From contig NZ_JBJGED010000013.1 of the NCBI RefSeq assembly GCF_045062745.1, positions 124,001-188,000 of the forward strand: DNA of 64,000 nucleotides. The letters run 5' to 3'. Of this stretch, positions 34,758 to 43,189 are shown piece by piece. Source of the stretch: Paenibacillus_AA sp045062745 (GTDB lineage Bacteria; Bacillota; Bacilli; Paenibacillales; NBRC-103111). How positions within the stretch are numbered: position 1 is the first letter of the stretch; each line of letters begins with the position of its first letter. A program made the position numbers and the translations under genes. The notes below the pieces were generated by a model. It saw nothing but the letters and a program-made list of their open reading frames with translations. It was not told the origin of the DNA and ran no database searches.

Positions 34758-34822
34758 TCGCAAGATCGTGCATGTGTTCAAGAATCTAATCCATTTCTGC
34801 TTCCGCCCCTCTTGGGTACAAT
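34758..34822 (+). promoter_or_regulatory. AraC-type operator and promoter of the LplB/YtcP-type importer
   Basis: TCGCAAGATCGTGCATG starts at 34758. AATCCATT starts 30 bases later (34788). The -10 box TACAAT starts 59 bases from the element (34817-34822). Spacing is identical to the PhyH promoter at 30747, and the -35 position again has no good hexamer. Confidence 0.65.
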
Positions 34823-34858
34823 GAATGAGTAATCTATCGAACGGATCACATAAGCGGG

Positions 34859-35842
34859 GTGAACTACATCGAAATTCAACACGGCATTTCAGAAGAGTAC
34901 GGCGCCTATCCTAAAGTCAAGCAAGCAGGGCTCCAAAAAAGTAAATGGGCGCTGTGGAAAAAGCAACGACAGCTTTTATTGATGGCTTTACCTTTTGTTT
35001 CCGTGGTTGTGTTCTCATATGGACCGCTTTGGGGATGGCTGATGGCATTCAAGAAATATTCAATCGTGAAGGGGTTGCTCGATAGTCCGTGGGTCGGGCT
35101 GTATCAGTTCCGTAAATTATTTCAGGACGATGAATTTTATCAGGTGCTGCGCAACACGCTTGCGATGAGCGCCATGAGTTTGATTTTCGGCTTCGTTTGC
35201 GCTATCGGTCTCGCGCTGCTGCTGAATGAAGTGCGCTTGATGCTGTTCAAACGGACAATCCAGACGATTACATACTTGCCGCACTTCGTATCGATGGTCG
35301 TCGTTGCCAGTATCGTGACGGTCATGTTATCCCCAGACCATGGATTGCTCAATGATCTCTTGATTTGGATGGGTATTATCGACGAGCCGATCTTCTATCT
35401 GTCCAAAGGGAACTGGTATTGGGTGATCAATACTTTAGTCGGGCTATGGAAAGAGGTTGGCTGGAGCAGTATTATTTATCTCGCGGTTTTGTCGGGAATA
35501 AGTCCGGAATTGTATGAGGCGGCGGAAGTGGACGGGGCAAGCCGATTTTCCAAAATGTGGCATATTTCGATACCAGGCATCATGCCCACCGCGATGATCC
35601 TGCTAATCTTGGCAACAGGGTCGCTCATAAACAGCGGATATGAAATGCAAATGCTGCTGGGCAACAATCTGACCATCGAGTACTCGCAGGTGCTTGATCT
35701 TTATGCACTGAATTACGCTTTCAAGCTTGGCGATTATTCTTACGGGGCCGCCATCAGCATTTTCAAATCGGTCGTCAGCGTCACGCTCGTACTGATTGTC
35801 AATGCGATTTCGAAGCGAATGGGCCAGTCCAGAGTCATCTGA
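34859..35842 (+). CDS. Sugar ABC transporter permease, LplB family
   Basis: 327 aa, six membrane helices from about residue 40 (LLLMALPFVSVVVFSYGPLW), EAA loop YEAAEVDGASRFSKMWHISIPG. This family forms a heterodimer with a YtcP/LplC-type partner, encoded next, to import complex oligosaccharides, often acidic or plant-derived. A dedicated ATPase is absent; such importers usually share an MsmK-type ATPase encoded elsewhere. GTG start 34859 with AAGCGGGG directly adjacent is weak, so the true start could be slightly downstream. First gene of a three-gene operon under the AraC-type promoter. Confidence 0.88.
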   Translation: MNYIEIQHGISEEYGAYPKVKQAGLQKSKWALWKKQRQLLLMALPFVSVVVFSYGPLWGWLMAFKKYSIVKGLLDSPWVGLYQFRKLFQDDEFYQVLRNTLAMSAMSLIFGFVCAIGLALLLNEVRLMLFKRTIQTITYLPHFVSMVVVASIVTVMLSPDHGLLNDLLIWMGIIDEPIFYLSKGNWYWVINTLVGLWKEVGWSSIIYLAVLSGISPELYEAAEVDGASRFSKMWHISIPGIMPTAMILLILATGSLINSGYEMQMLLGNNLTIEYSQVLDLYALNYAFKLGDYSYGAAISIFKSVVSVTLVLIVNAISKRMGQSRVI

Positions 35843-35858
35843 GAGAGGAAGGATATAG

Positions 35859-36749
35859 ATGAGAGGCAGCGTCGGTTTTGGCTCCGTGCTGTTCGTTATT
35901 TGCAACTACATATTTTTGATTGTATTGGGAGCGCTTACATTATACCCTTTCGTCAACTTGCTCGCCATATCGTTGAATGAATCCGCGGATGCATTGCGCG
36001 GGGGCATTTATTTTTTTCCTAGAAAGTTCACCTGGCTTAATTATCAAATCATTTTTCAAGACAAGACGTTGCTTCAGGCGACATTTGTTTCCATATCCAG
36101 AACTGTTATCGGTACAAGTCTTTCCCTTTTTATGACGACGATGGTTGCTTATGCGCTCAGCCGAAGGAACTTCGTGCTTCGAAAGACGATCAATACGATT
36201 CTTGTTGTCAGTATATATATCAACGGCGGCATTATCCCGTATTACTTGTTGATCTCGAACTTACATCTGATGAATACGTTCTTTGTGTATATTCTTCCAA
36301 CCCTTATCAGCGCATTTAATGTCATTATCGTCCGCAGCTACATCGAACAACTGCCGGATGGGTTGATCGAGTCGGCACAGATTGACGGAGCGACGGATTT
36401 TCAAGTGCTTTTTCGGATTATCGTGTTTGTCAGCTTGCCTGTCCTGGCTACCATTACGCTGTTTATTGCCGTTCAACAGTGGAACGCATGGTTCGATAAT
36501 TATTTGTTCAATAACAGCAATCGCTTGACGACACTCCAGTTTCAGCTGCAAAAAATATTGACGCAGTCGATTGAAGGCATGAAAGCGGAAGCATCCGGCA
36601 ATATTGACGAGCAACTGCTGAAAACCATTTCCCCGCAATCGATTCGGGCCGCTTTGATCATCATCGTTACGGTTCCGATCCTGTTCGTTTATCCGTTTAT
36701 GCAAAGGTACTTTATTAAAGGCTTTACTCTCGGCTCGATCAAAGGCTGA
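35859..36749 (+). CDS. Sugar ABC transporter permease, YtcP/LplC family
   Basis: 296 aa, six helices. The EAA loop reads ESAQIDGATDFQVLFRIIVF. It ends in the family's typical tail KGFTLGSIKG. A start ATG behind GAGAGGAAGG lies 16 bases after the LplB-type gene. It pairs with that protein to form the membrane channel. The family tail is useful here because an almost identical tail survives as an orphan remnant at 41471-41515. Confidence 0.9.
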   Translation: MRGSVGFGSVLFVICNYIFLIVLGALTLYPFVNLLAISLNESADALRGGIYFFPRKFTWLNYQIIFQDKTLLQATFVSISRTVIGTSLSLFMTTMVAYALSRRNFVLRKTINTILVVSIYINGGIIPYYLLISNLHLMNTFFVYILPTLISAFNVIIVRSYIEQLPDGLIESAQIDGATDFQVLFRIIVFVSLPVLATITLFIAVQQWNAWFDNYLFNNSNRLTTLQFQLQKILTQSIEGMKAEASGNIDEQLLKTISPQSIRAALIIIVTVPILFVYPFMQRYFIKGFTLGSIKG

Positions 36750-36776
36750 TATCAAACGGAATCCATCCTTTGATAT
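36749..36776 (+). other. Intercistronic inverted repeat before the binding-protein gene
   Basis: ATATCAAA and TTTGATAT form a perfect 8-bp inverted repeat with a 12-base loop between the permease stop and the binding-protein start. It may shape relative expression or be an operator; no T run is present. Confidence 0.35.
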
Positions 36777-36804
36777 ATCCAAAAACAATGGAAAGGGTGT
36801 TTAG

Positions 36805-38505
36805 ATGAAAAAAGCAGTAAGCTTGATGGTCATCTCTATGCTTGCCATTAGCGGGGTAATCGGGTGCTCCAAGAATAACAATGAGGCGGCTTCTCCGACG
36901 AATAGCCCGGCTCCGGCAGCAGCGACACCTGCGGTAGACAAATCGCCGATTACGCTTGAGTTGTCGGGTTTGTATTCCACTTTTGTTCAAGACAACCCGG
37001 TCTGGAAGAAAATTGCGGAAAAAACAGGAGTCACGATGGTGGTGAAAGATCCGGTTACCGGCGACCGCAACCAAAAGTTCGACCTTTGGCTGGCATCGAA
37101 AGGGTATCCCGAAGACGGCTTCGTCATTCAAAAAACGACGCAGCTTGACAAATATGCGCAGGCGGGGGCGATCATTCCACTTGAAGGCTTGATCGACAAA
37201 TACGGGCCGAACATCAAGAAGCAATTCGGGAAATATTATAATTTACTGAAAGATCCGAAGGACGGACATATTTATTCGATTTACTCGCCAAATCCGGTCT
37301 CAGAAACGATTGCAAACGCGCAAGGGTCATTCGCAATTCGTTATGATGTATTGAAAGAAGCCGGTTATCCGCAAATCAAAACGTTGGATCAGCTGTTCGA
37401 CGTATTGCAGAAATATTATAAGGCGCATCCGACATCCGCCGACGGCAAATCGCAGATTGCATGGTCAGGGATAGGCGGAAATGAAGGGCAAATGATTTTG
37501 AACGCCCCGTCCCTCGCAGCTTCCGGAAATCAGGAGGTCGGCAACGGTGGGATCGGCTTGCGTGTCGATAACGGCGTGGTCAGCAGTAACCTCGTATCGG
37601 ACAGCAATAAAAAATATTATGCATTTTTGAACAAGCTGCAAATGAGCGGTATGCTCGACCCGGAATATTTCACGATGACTCAGGACGCATCGGTTACGAA
37701 ATTGGCGGAAAATCGCGTCTTAGCCGGCTTTTTTCCTTCCTGGTTTCTGCCTGGCAGCAACAATACGATCCGTGCCTCCGGCAAACTGGATAAAATGTTT
37801 GCCCCGCTGCCGATTACGTTTGAGGAAAATATGAAAGAAAATCATATTAATTCGGTTACACCTACAAGAGTCGGATGGAGTTGGGTTGTTTCCAGCAAAT
37901 CCAAGCATCCGGAACGCGTTATCCAGCTTTACGACTATTTGTTCTCCGATGAAGGGCAAATCTTGCTCAACTGGGGAATTGAAGGAAAGCATTATGAAGT
38001 CGTAAATGGCAAACGTCAAGTAAAAGCGGACTATCAGGCACAGATGAATGCGGATCCCAACATTGTTTGGAAAGAAATGTATACCCCATTTGTCGGAGCG
38101 ACATTCGCTATGAGCGCCGGCGTCAAATTAGGAGATGGCGATTACGCAGCCACGGTTACGCGCGATTCCGTAAATAAAAATTATGACGAGATGACGAAAG
38201 AGGTACTTTCCAAATATGGGAAGGAATTATGGGCGGATTTCCTGCCTAAAGTAGAATTCATTCCCGGCTATGTCGCAACGCTTTCCGTGCCGGATGAAAT
38301 AAAGAGCGAGAATGCCAAGGTACAATCGATATGGCTGAAGGAATCGCCGAAAATCATTTATGCCAAATCGCTAGATGAATTTAACAAACAATGGGACGAT
38401 TACAAAGCTCAAATGGATAAAGCCGGTTTGCCAAAAGTAGTGGATGCGATGAATAAGGCCTGGAAGGAATATACGGATGTGTACGATAAAGCGATAGGTA
38501 AATAA
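36805..38505 (+). CDS. Sugar ABC transporter substrate-binding lipoprotein (LipO type)
   Basis: 566 aa. Lipobox VIGC after MLAISG, then a Ser/Pro/Ala linker, then a large binding fold (KSPITLELSGLYSTFVQDNP, KIAEKTGVTMVV). Length over 500 aa is typical for partners of LplB/YtcP permeases, which bind large oligosaccharides. ATG follows GGAAAGGG. Last gene of the operon, closed by a very strong terminator. Likely ligand: products of the secreted sialidase-like enzyme or an alpha-galactoside (inference). Confidence 0.88.
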   Translation: MKKAVSLMVISMLAISGVIGCSKNNNEAASPTNSPAPAAATPAVDKSPITLELSGLYSTFVQDNPVWKKIAEKTGVTMVVKDPVTGDRNQKFDLWLASKGYPEDGFVIQKTTQLDKYAQAGAIIPLEGLIDKYGPNIKKQFGKYYNLLKDPKDGHIYSIYSPNPVSETIANAQGSFAIRYDVLKEAGYPQIKTLDQLFDVLQKYYKAHPTSADGKSQIAWSGIGGNEGQMILNAPSLAASGNQEVGNGGIGLRVDNGVVSSNLVSDSNKKYYAFLNKLQMSGMLDPEYFTMTQDASVTKLAENRVLAGFFPSWFLPGSNNTIRASGKLDKMFAPLPITFEENMKENHINSVTPTRVGWSWVVSSKSKHPERVIQLYDYLFSDEGQILLNWGIEGKHYEVVNGKRQVKADYQAQMNADPNIVWKEMYTPFVGATFAMSAGVKLGDGDYAATVTRDSVNKNYDEMTKEVLSKYGKELWADFLPKVEFIPGYVATLSVPDEIKSENAKVQSIWLKESPKIIYAKSLDEFNKQWDDYKAQMDKAGLPKVVDAMNKAWKEYTDVYDKAIGK

Positions 38506-38544
38506 TGTCTCAAAAGCCGGTAACTAATATTTTGAATTTTGTTT

Positions 38545-38585
38545 AGCAGGGTATGCAATCGTGACGATTGCATACCCTGCTTTTT
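38545..38585 (+). terminator. Strong rho-independent terminator of the importer operon
   Basis: AGCAGGGTATGCAATCG pairs perfectly with its complement (17 bp) around a TGA loop, followed by TTTTT. Confidence 0.93.
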
Positions 38586-38604
38586 GTGTGCTTGGCAGCG
38601 CAAT

Positions 38605-38720
38605 CGACTAAGGCGTGAAAGTCTCCAGTACGCCGCGAGGTGGCGGGAAGTACATAGGAGACGCATAGTGCTTAGCCCGCAAGGGTAGGTGCGGAGGATG
38701 CGAAGGAAAACCCGGAACAC
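38605..38720 (+). ncRNA. Structured RNA-like segment, possible group II intron domain I fragment
   Basis: Nested pairings by eye: GTCTCC (38621-38626) with GGAGAC (38657-38662); inside it GTAC (38628-38631) with GTAC (38650-38653); inside that CGCC with GGCG (38631-38645) and a GCGA-containing loop. GGCGT (38613-38617) can alternatively pair with ACGCC (38630-38634). A separate CCC-GCAA-GGG stem with a GNRA tetraloop is at 38676-38685. The density of GNRA loops and the wording of the sequence recall group II intron 5' regions, but no reverse transcriptase, domain V or domain VI is present. It may be a remnant. Identity is uncertain. Confidence 0.35.
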
Positions 38721-38732
38721 GTATTCCATAAC

Positions 38733-39012
38733 TTTGCAAAAGCTGGATCGTTTGTCGGGAGTGGCAAGCAGCTCTATTACCGTGGATGGAAATCCGTATA
38801 CGGAAGGCGCATGGCTGGATTGGGCCGGTAAGCTGGGTCCGCATTGGATTCACGTCACGGTGACCGACATAGCTGGCAACAAGACGGAAGTCCAATTCAA
38901 TCTTGTTGTAGAAACGTCCATTCAGTCCGTGATTCAGCTGGTGAAACGATATGCAGCGGAGGGGCAAATTCATAATCCTGCTTTGCAGCAGCTCTTAATT
39001 TCTCAGTGTTGA
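38733..39012 (+). pseudogene. C-terminal remnant of a secreted multidomain surface protein
   Basis: The open frame (in-frame ATG upstream at 38689) ends at 39012. The protein-like part reads LSGVASSSITVDGNPYTEG, then VTVTDIAGNKTEVQFNLVVE, then SVIQLVKRYAAEGQIHNPAL. This is an Ig-like strand set followed by a helical FIVAR-like tail of the kind that ends large Paenibacillus polysaccharide-degrading or surface proteins. There is no signal peptide and no catalytic domain, and its apparent N-terminus comes from the structured RNA-like segment, so it is best read as a truncated leftover. Confidence 0.6.
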
Positions 39013-39060
39013 TTACCGATATTCGGGCATTGATTACTAGATCGAACCCATAGTCAAGGA

Positions 39061-39121
39061 AAAATCAAAAGGGGCTGTTCCTGCGCGAAACTCATCTTGA
39101 TGAGTCCGTATGGAACAGCCC
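39061..39121 (-). terminator. Terminator of the minus-strand AraC gene
   Basis: On the minus strand, GGGCTGTTCC pairs with GGAACAGCCC, with an inner perfect ACTCATC/GATGAGT hairpin, followed by TTTTGATTTT. It starts 18 bases after the AraC stop. Confidence 0.85.
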
Positions 39122-39139
39122 TTAGTATGTACCCGACGT

Positions 39140-40015
39140 TCAGGAGTCGCGATGCAGCACTTTAGCCCGGTACTCCGTGGCTGTAATTCCCATCTGATCC
39201 TTGAATACTCGGGTGAAGGTGCGGAGGGATTGAAAGCCTACTTCATAAGCAACGTCAATAACGGGCATTTCCAAGCAAGTCAGCAGACTGCACGCCCGCC
39301 GGACTCTGAGGTTGTGTAAATATTCTATGAAGCTGCGGTTCAGCAATTGTTTAAAGGCTTTACTGATCAAATACTCGCTGATTCCGAAAACCGTCGAAAG
39401 CTGTTTAAGCGAGAGGGACTCATTAAGGAAGTGGACATGAACATACTCGATGATCTTCCATTCCGGGTTCTCGACGGGCTGAATGTTGCCTGCCCTATGT
39501 AATTCCGTGTGGCAGCGGATGAAATTCATGATGAGTTCGAAGAGCTTGAGCTTGAGGAAGTGATTTTTTTCGATTCCATCCTGAGCGAATTCATGGAGCA
39601 GTACTTTGAATATGGATTTTACATTTTCGAAGCTGACCGGATCCAGAACATAATGGTGGGACATCGATTGACCAAGGTTGACGAGCCATTTGCCGAGATC
39701 GTTGAATTCGGAAGCGTTCAACAAGGACATATCGAACATACAGCTGTATTTTCTGATTCCGGATGCTTGGGATTGTTCCAGGGCATGGATGTCGTAGGGC
39801 ATAAGAAACGAAAAGGTACCAGGTGCAATAGGATGCATCACGCCATTGATAAAGCCTTGCGCGGTGCCCTCCAATGTCAGGGAAATCTCGGCAAATTCAT
39901 GATGATGGTAAGAGTAATTATACTTGAGAATCGATTCGCAGACATAAAGGGGCAGGACGCCTTTGGGAAAGTGTGCCAGTTGATAATAGTCCTGCAGGGT
40001 GGGGAAAGGGGACAT
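39140..40015 (-). CDS. AraC-family transcriptional regulator
   Basis: About 291 aa from ATG 40015, which has GGAG nine bases upstream; in-frame GTG/ATG at 40033/40030 lie too close to their ribosome site. The N-terminal cupin contains YHHHEFAEISLTLEGTAQG and GTFSFLMPYDIHALEQ. The C-terminal AraC domain contains LKQLSTVFGISEYLISKAFK and VIDVAYEVGFQSLRTFTRVFK. It is divergent from the DegT aminotransferase operon and probably regulates it, extending to the sugar-binding protein and beta-propeller genes. Confidence 0.87.
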   Translation of the reverse strand: MSPFPTLQDYYQLAHFPKGVLPLYVCESILKYNYSYHHHEFAEISLTLEGTAQGFINGVMHPIAPGTFSFLMPYDIHALEQSQASGIRKYSCMFDMSLLNASEFNDLGKWLVNLGQSMSHHYVLDPVSFENVKSIFKVLLHEFAQDGIEKNHFLKLKLFELIMNFIRCHTELHRAGNIQPVENPEWKIIEYVHVHFLNESLSLKQLSTVFGISEYLISKAFKQLLNRSFIEYLHNLRVRRACSLLTCLEMPVIDVAYEVGFQSLRTFTRVFKDQMGITATEYRAKVLHRDS

Positions 40016-40187
40016 AGCAAATCGCTCCATCACTCCGTACTTTCTTCCACTATATCACAAGATTCCAGTAGATCTATACCGCTTAGATTTAATGACCAGA
40101 CATTTCGGAAAATTGGCCAATCGCCCGATTGTTATTCCATTAGTATCGGTTTACATGAAGGTTGCGACGAGAGAGGAGGAAGGACTG

Positions 40188-41450
40188 TTGAAAAAAAGAA
40201 GCAGTTTGGAGCATTTGGCCATGAACGGTGGACCGAAGGTGAAAGTGGCTCCGTTTCCGAGCAGGCAGCATGTTGGTACGGAGGAGAAGGAAGCCATTAT
40301 TGCCTATCTCGATGAAGCCATTACCCGCGGTGCTGGGCTCGGCTATAACGGTGTTCAAGAAACGGCCTACTGCAAGGAATTTGCGGAATACATGGGCGGG
40401 GGGTATGCCGATGCGGTCAATTCAGGAACGACTGCCGTTTATGTAGCGCTTCGTGCCTTGAACTTGGAGCCTTTCACCGAGGTGATTGTGAGCCCGATTA
40501 CCGATCCGGGCGGGATGATGCCGATCGCCTTGCTAAACTGTATTCCGGTAGTGGCGGACTCCGCACCGGGTCGTTATAACACGGATTCGAATCAAATTGA
40601 GAAAATGATCACCCCCTTAACTAGTGCTATTCTAGTTGCGCATATTGGCGGGGAGCCTGCAGATATCGAAGCTATAGTAGAAGTCGGGAAAAAATACAAC
40701 GTTCCGGTCATTGAAGATTGTGCCCAAGCGCACGGGGCCAAAATGAACGGCAAGCTGGTCGGGTCGTTCGGCGATATCGCCGCCTTCTCCACGATGTCCG
40801 GGAAGCACCACAGCACAGGCGGTCAGGGCGGGTTAGTCTTCACCAAGAACGAAGAACTATATTGGCGCGTAAGGCAAACCGCCGACAGAGGCAAACCGTT
40901 CGGACTCCCATCCGGATCAAGCAATATTACGGCATCGCTTAACTTTAACATGAGCGATCTTGCCGCCGTGATCGGCCGTGAGCAATTGAAGAAGCTGCCG
41001 GGCATCGTGGACAAGCGTCGTCAGATTGTGGAGACATTAACAGAGCGGTTGAGTGGTTTGCAAACCGTTGTCGTACCTCCGCAGCTTCCTGGCGCCGAGG
41101 CTTCCTATTGGTGGTGGCGTCTTGCCATTAACCCGGGGAAGCTTGCATGCGATAAGGACACTTACTGCAAAGCGCTGCTCGCGGAAGGGATTCCGATCAC
41201 TCCCAAGTATCGTGCAATGCCGCATGAAATGGATTGGTTTAAGAACCGAAGCGTATTTGGAACAAGCGGGTATCCTTGGAGAGCTCCCGAGTATAAAGGA
41301 GATTCGGCACGTAAATTTGATTGTCCTAATGCGGTAGCAGCGACAGATGTGCAGTTTAATCTGATCCTCTTCGAAAGCTGGGGGGATGAAGAAATGGCAG
41401 ACGTTGTAACCGCATTCGAGAAAATCGAACACGCTTTCAAAGCGGACTAG
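40188..41450 (+). CDS. DegT/DnrJ/EryC1/StrS family aminotransferase
   Basis: 420 aa PLP enzyme of the sugar-aminotransferase family. It carries DAVNSGTTAVYVALRAL, the PLP-binding VIEDCAQAHGAKMNGK, and the Schiff-base lysine in FSTMSGKHHSTGGQGG. The TTG start at 40188 is chosen because GAGGAGGAAGG lies directly upstream; longer in-frame starts reach back over the AraC promoter. Relatives transfer amino groups to keto-sugars or cyclitols such as scyllo-inosose, or act in catabolism of amino sugars. Here, beside catabolic genes only, a role in breaking down an imported amino sugar or cyclitol is as likely as a biosynthetic one. A permease remnant follows it directly. Confidence 0.87.
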   Translation: MKKRSSLEHLAMNGGPKVKVAPFPSRQHVGTEEKEAIIAYLDEAITRGAGLGYNGVQETAYCKEFAEYMGGGYADAVNSGTTAVYVALRALNLEPFTEVIVSPITDPGGMMPIALLNCIPVVADSAPGRYNTDSNQIEKMITPLTSAILVAHIGGEPADIEAIVEVGKKYNVPVIEDCAQAHGAKMNGKLVGSFGDIAAFSTMSGKHHSTGGQGGLVFTKNEELYWRVRQTADRGKPFGLPSGSSNITASLNFNMSDLAAVIGREQLKKLPGIVDKRRQIVETLTERLSGLQTVVVPPQLPGAEASYWWWRLAINPGKLACDKDTYCKALLAEGIPITPKYRAMPHEMDWFKNRSVFGTSGYPWRAPEYKGDSARKFDCPNAVAATDVQFNLILFESWGDEEMADVVTAFEKIEHAFKAD

Positions 41451-41470
41451 AAACAGATCCAATTCTGTAA

Positions 41471-41515
41471 AAGCATTTTGCAAAGGGGGTGATGATCGGA
41501 TCGATCAAGGGTTAA
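41471..41515 (+). pseudogene. Remnant of the 3' end of a YtcP/LplC-type permease gene
   Basis: The 14 codons read KHFAKGVMIGSIKG and then TAA, the characteristic C-terminus of YtcP-type sugar permeases (the intact copy at 36749 ends KGFTLGSIKG). Immediately upstream in frame is CTG TAA AAG CAT where CTG CAA AAG CAT would be expected, a possible C-to-T stop mutation. The rest of the permease is missing. The solute-binding protein gene begins 52 bases later, exactly where it follows its permeases in intact operons. Confidence 0.7.
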
Positions 41516-41567
41516 GAAGGCTCGTGATGGTTACTTGTAATTAAACGGATGGAGGGATTCTCGAAAC

Positions 41568-43172
41568 ATGATTCGAAACAAAGTGTTAATCAGTGCTACG
41601 ATTGCAGCTTTATTGGCAGCAGGAACAATCGGGTGTTCATCGGGAACGACTCAAGACACGGAACCGAAGAAAAACTCCGATACGCCTGCACCGACGCAAG
41701 CCTTAGACGACAAGACGAAAAAGCATACGATTTCCATTATGAAAAGCGGTTCCGGGGATTTGCCGCCGGCAGACGGACGGGGCGTCCAAATGATCAATGA
41801 AAAATTCAATATCGATTACAAAATCAATTTGATTCCGCAAGGTACGTACGATGAGAAACTTACCGCATTGCTCGCGTCCGGATCTGTGCCTGATCTGTTA
41901 TATTTCACGGCCGGCGACCTGTCAGGCAAGTACAGCAAATTTGTAAAGCAGGGAGCCTTCCTTGCGCTCGATGAGTATATCGACCAATATCCGTCGCTTA
42001 AACGGATTCCAAAGTATGTGCTCGATCAATTCCGCGTAAACGGGAAGTTGTATGCCATTCCTTCTTATTACCCCAAGTTCGGTTTTACTACCGTTATTCG
42101 TAAGGATTGGCTTGATAATCTAGGCCTGCAAGTGCCTACAAGCTATGAGGAGTTGAAAAAGGTTGCGATCGCCTTCACGAAAAACGACCCCGACAAAAAC
42201 GGAAAAAACGATACATACGGATTAGCGCTGGGAAAGGGTATTGCCCCAACGTTCGCACAGGGCGCCTACTGGGATCCGGGTGCGTGGTATCATAAGGATG
42301 CCCAAGGCCGCTTTATACCTGGAATGATCGGACCGGGCCGCAAGGAAATGATTCAGCTGTTTGCGGACCTGTACAAAGAAAACGCCCTTACACGCGATTT
42401 TGCGTCGATTGATTGGGCCAACACGAACAAAGAGTTTTATTCCGGCAAAGCCGGTATTTTCATAGGCACGCCTCGCGGTATGTCCCAAGCCTATATGGAT
42501 GGACTGATGCAGCTGAGTCCTGAAGCCAAGTTCGTTCACTTGGAGCAGTTCAAAGCTCCGGACGGTTCGCAGGGCATGCTGTCGGGCCGCGGATTCTTAA
42601 GCTTCCTGGTCGTCTCGGCGGAAGCGGGAAAGGACAAGGGCAAAGTGAAACGCATGCTGGACCTTGTTGAAGCCGGCCGCACATTCGTTACGGATGACAA
42701 GAGGAACGACAAAAATGCTGAATATGACTGGCTGATGGGGAATGTAGGCCAAGCTTACGATATGGTGGACGGCAAACCGGTCGTGAAAAAAGATGCTGCG
42801 GTCCAAGGAAAGTATCCGCTTGTCTATATGCCGGATGGCATTGCATGGCCTAATACCGATACGGAGATCAAATATGGAGACAGCTATAAGGGACCGTTGA
42901 AAACCTTAGTAGAAGGCATCTCCAAATCGTATAGCAGTTTAAAATATTACGCTTCCCCGAACTATACGGCCTTCTCGGAAACGGAACAGACGAAAGGCGC
43001 AGATTTGAACCAGTATCTCATTGACGAGCAGACTAAGATGATTGCCGGCCAGCGTCCGGTCTCGGATTGGGACAAAATGGTAGAGGAGTGGAAAGCGAAG
43101 GGCGGCGAGCAGATCATTAAAGAAATGAACGCCGGCATTAAAATGAAGGATGCAAAAGAAGGCTGGAACTAA
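41568..43172 (+). CDS. Sugar ABC transporter substrate-binding lipoprotein, without its permeases
   Basis: 534 aa. Signal peptide with lipobox IGC (LLAAGTIGC), linker rich in Thr/Asp/Pro, binding fold with MKSGSGDLPPADGRGVQMIN and a segment KNDPDKNGKNDTYGLALG that looks like a calcium-binding loop, common in these large binding proteins. ATG follows GGAGGGATTCTCGAAAC. No intact permease genes are adjacent; only a 14-codon permease remnant lies upstream. It may cooperate with the LplB/YtcP pair at 34859-36749 or be functionally stranded. The beta-propeller gene follows after 17 bases. Confidence 0.85.
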   Translation: MIRNKVLISATIAALLAAGTIGCSSGTTQDTEPKKNSDTPAPTQALDDKTKKHTISIMKSGSGDLPPADGRGVQMINEKFNIDYKINLIPQGTYDEKLTALLASGSVPDLLYFTAGDLSGKYSKFVKQGAFLALDEYIDQYPSLKRIPKYVLDQFRVNGKLYAIPSYYPKFGFTTVIRKDWLDNLGLQVPTSYEELKKVAIAFTKNDPDKNGKNDTYGLALGKGIAPTFAQGAYWDPGAWYHKDAQGRFIPGMIGPGRKEMIQLFADLYKENALTRDFASIDWANTNKEFYSGKAGIFIGTPRGMSQAYMDGLMQLSPEAKFVHLEQFKAPDGSQGMLSGRGFLSFLVVSAEAGKDKGKVKRMLDLVEAGRTFVTDDKRNDKNAEYDWLMGNVGQAYDMVDGKPVVKKDAAVQGKYPLVYMPDGIAWPNTDTEIKYGDSYKGPLKTLVEGISKSYSSLKYYASPNYTAFSETEQTKGADLNQYLIDEQTKMIAGQRPVSDWDKMVEEWKAKGGEQIIKEMNAGIKMKDAKEGWN

Positions 43173-43189
43173 AAAAGAGAGGTAAGCAA

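Noticed and set aside
38689..39012. Intact 107-aa protein gene
   Set aside because: The first residues are translated from the structured RNA-like segment and the rest is a recognisable C-terminal tail of a larger protein; no ribosome site supports the start.
40051..40141. CAAGAT word upstream of the DegT gene as another copy of the AraC-type operator
   Set aside because: Only CAAGAT and a distant ATTCCATT match; the spacing and the TGyATG part are missing.
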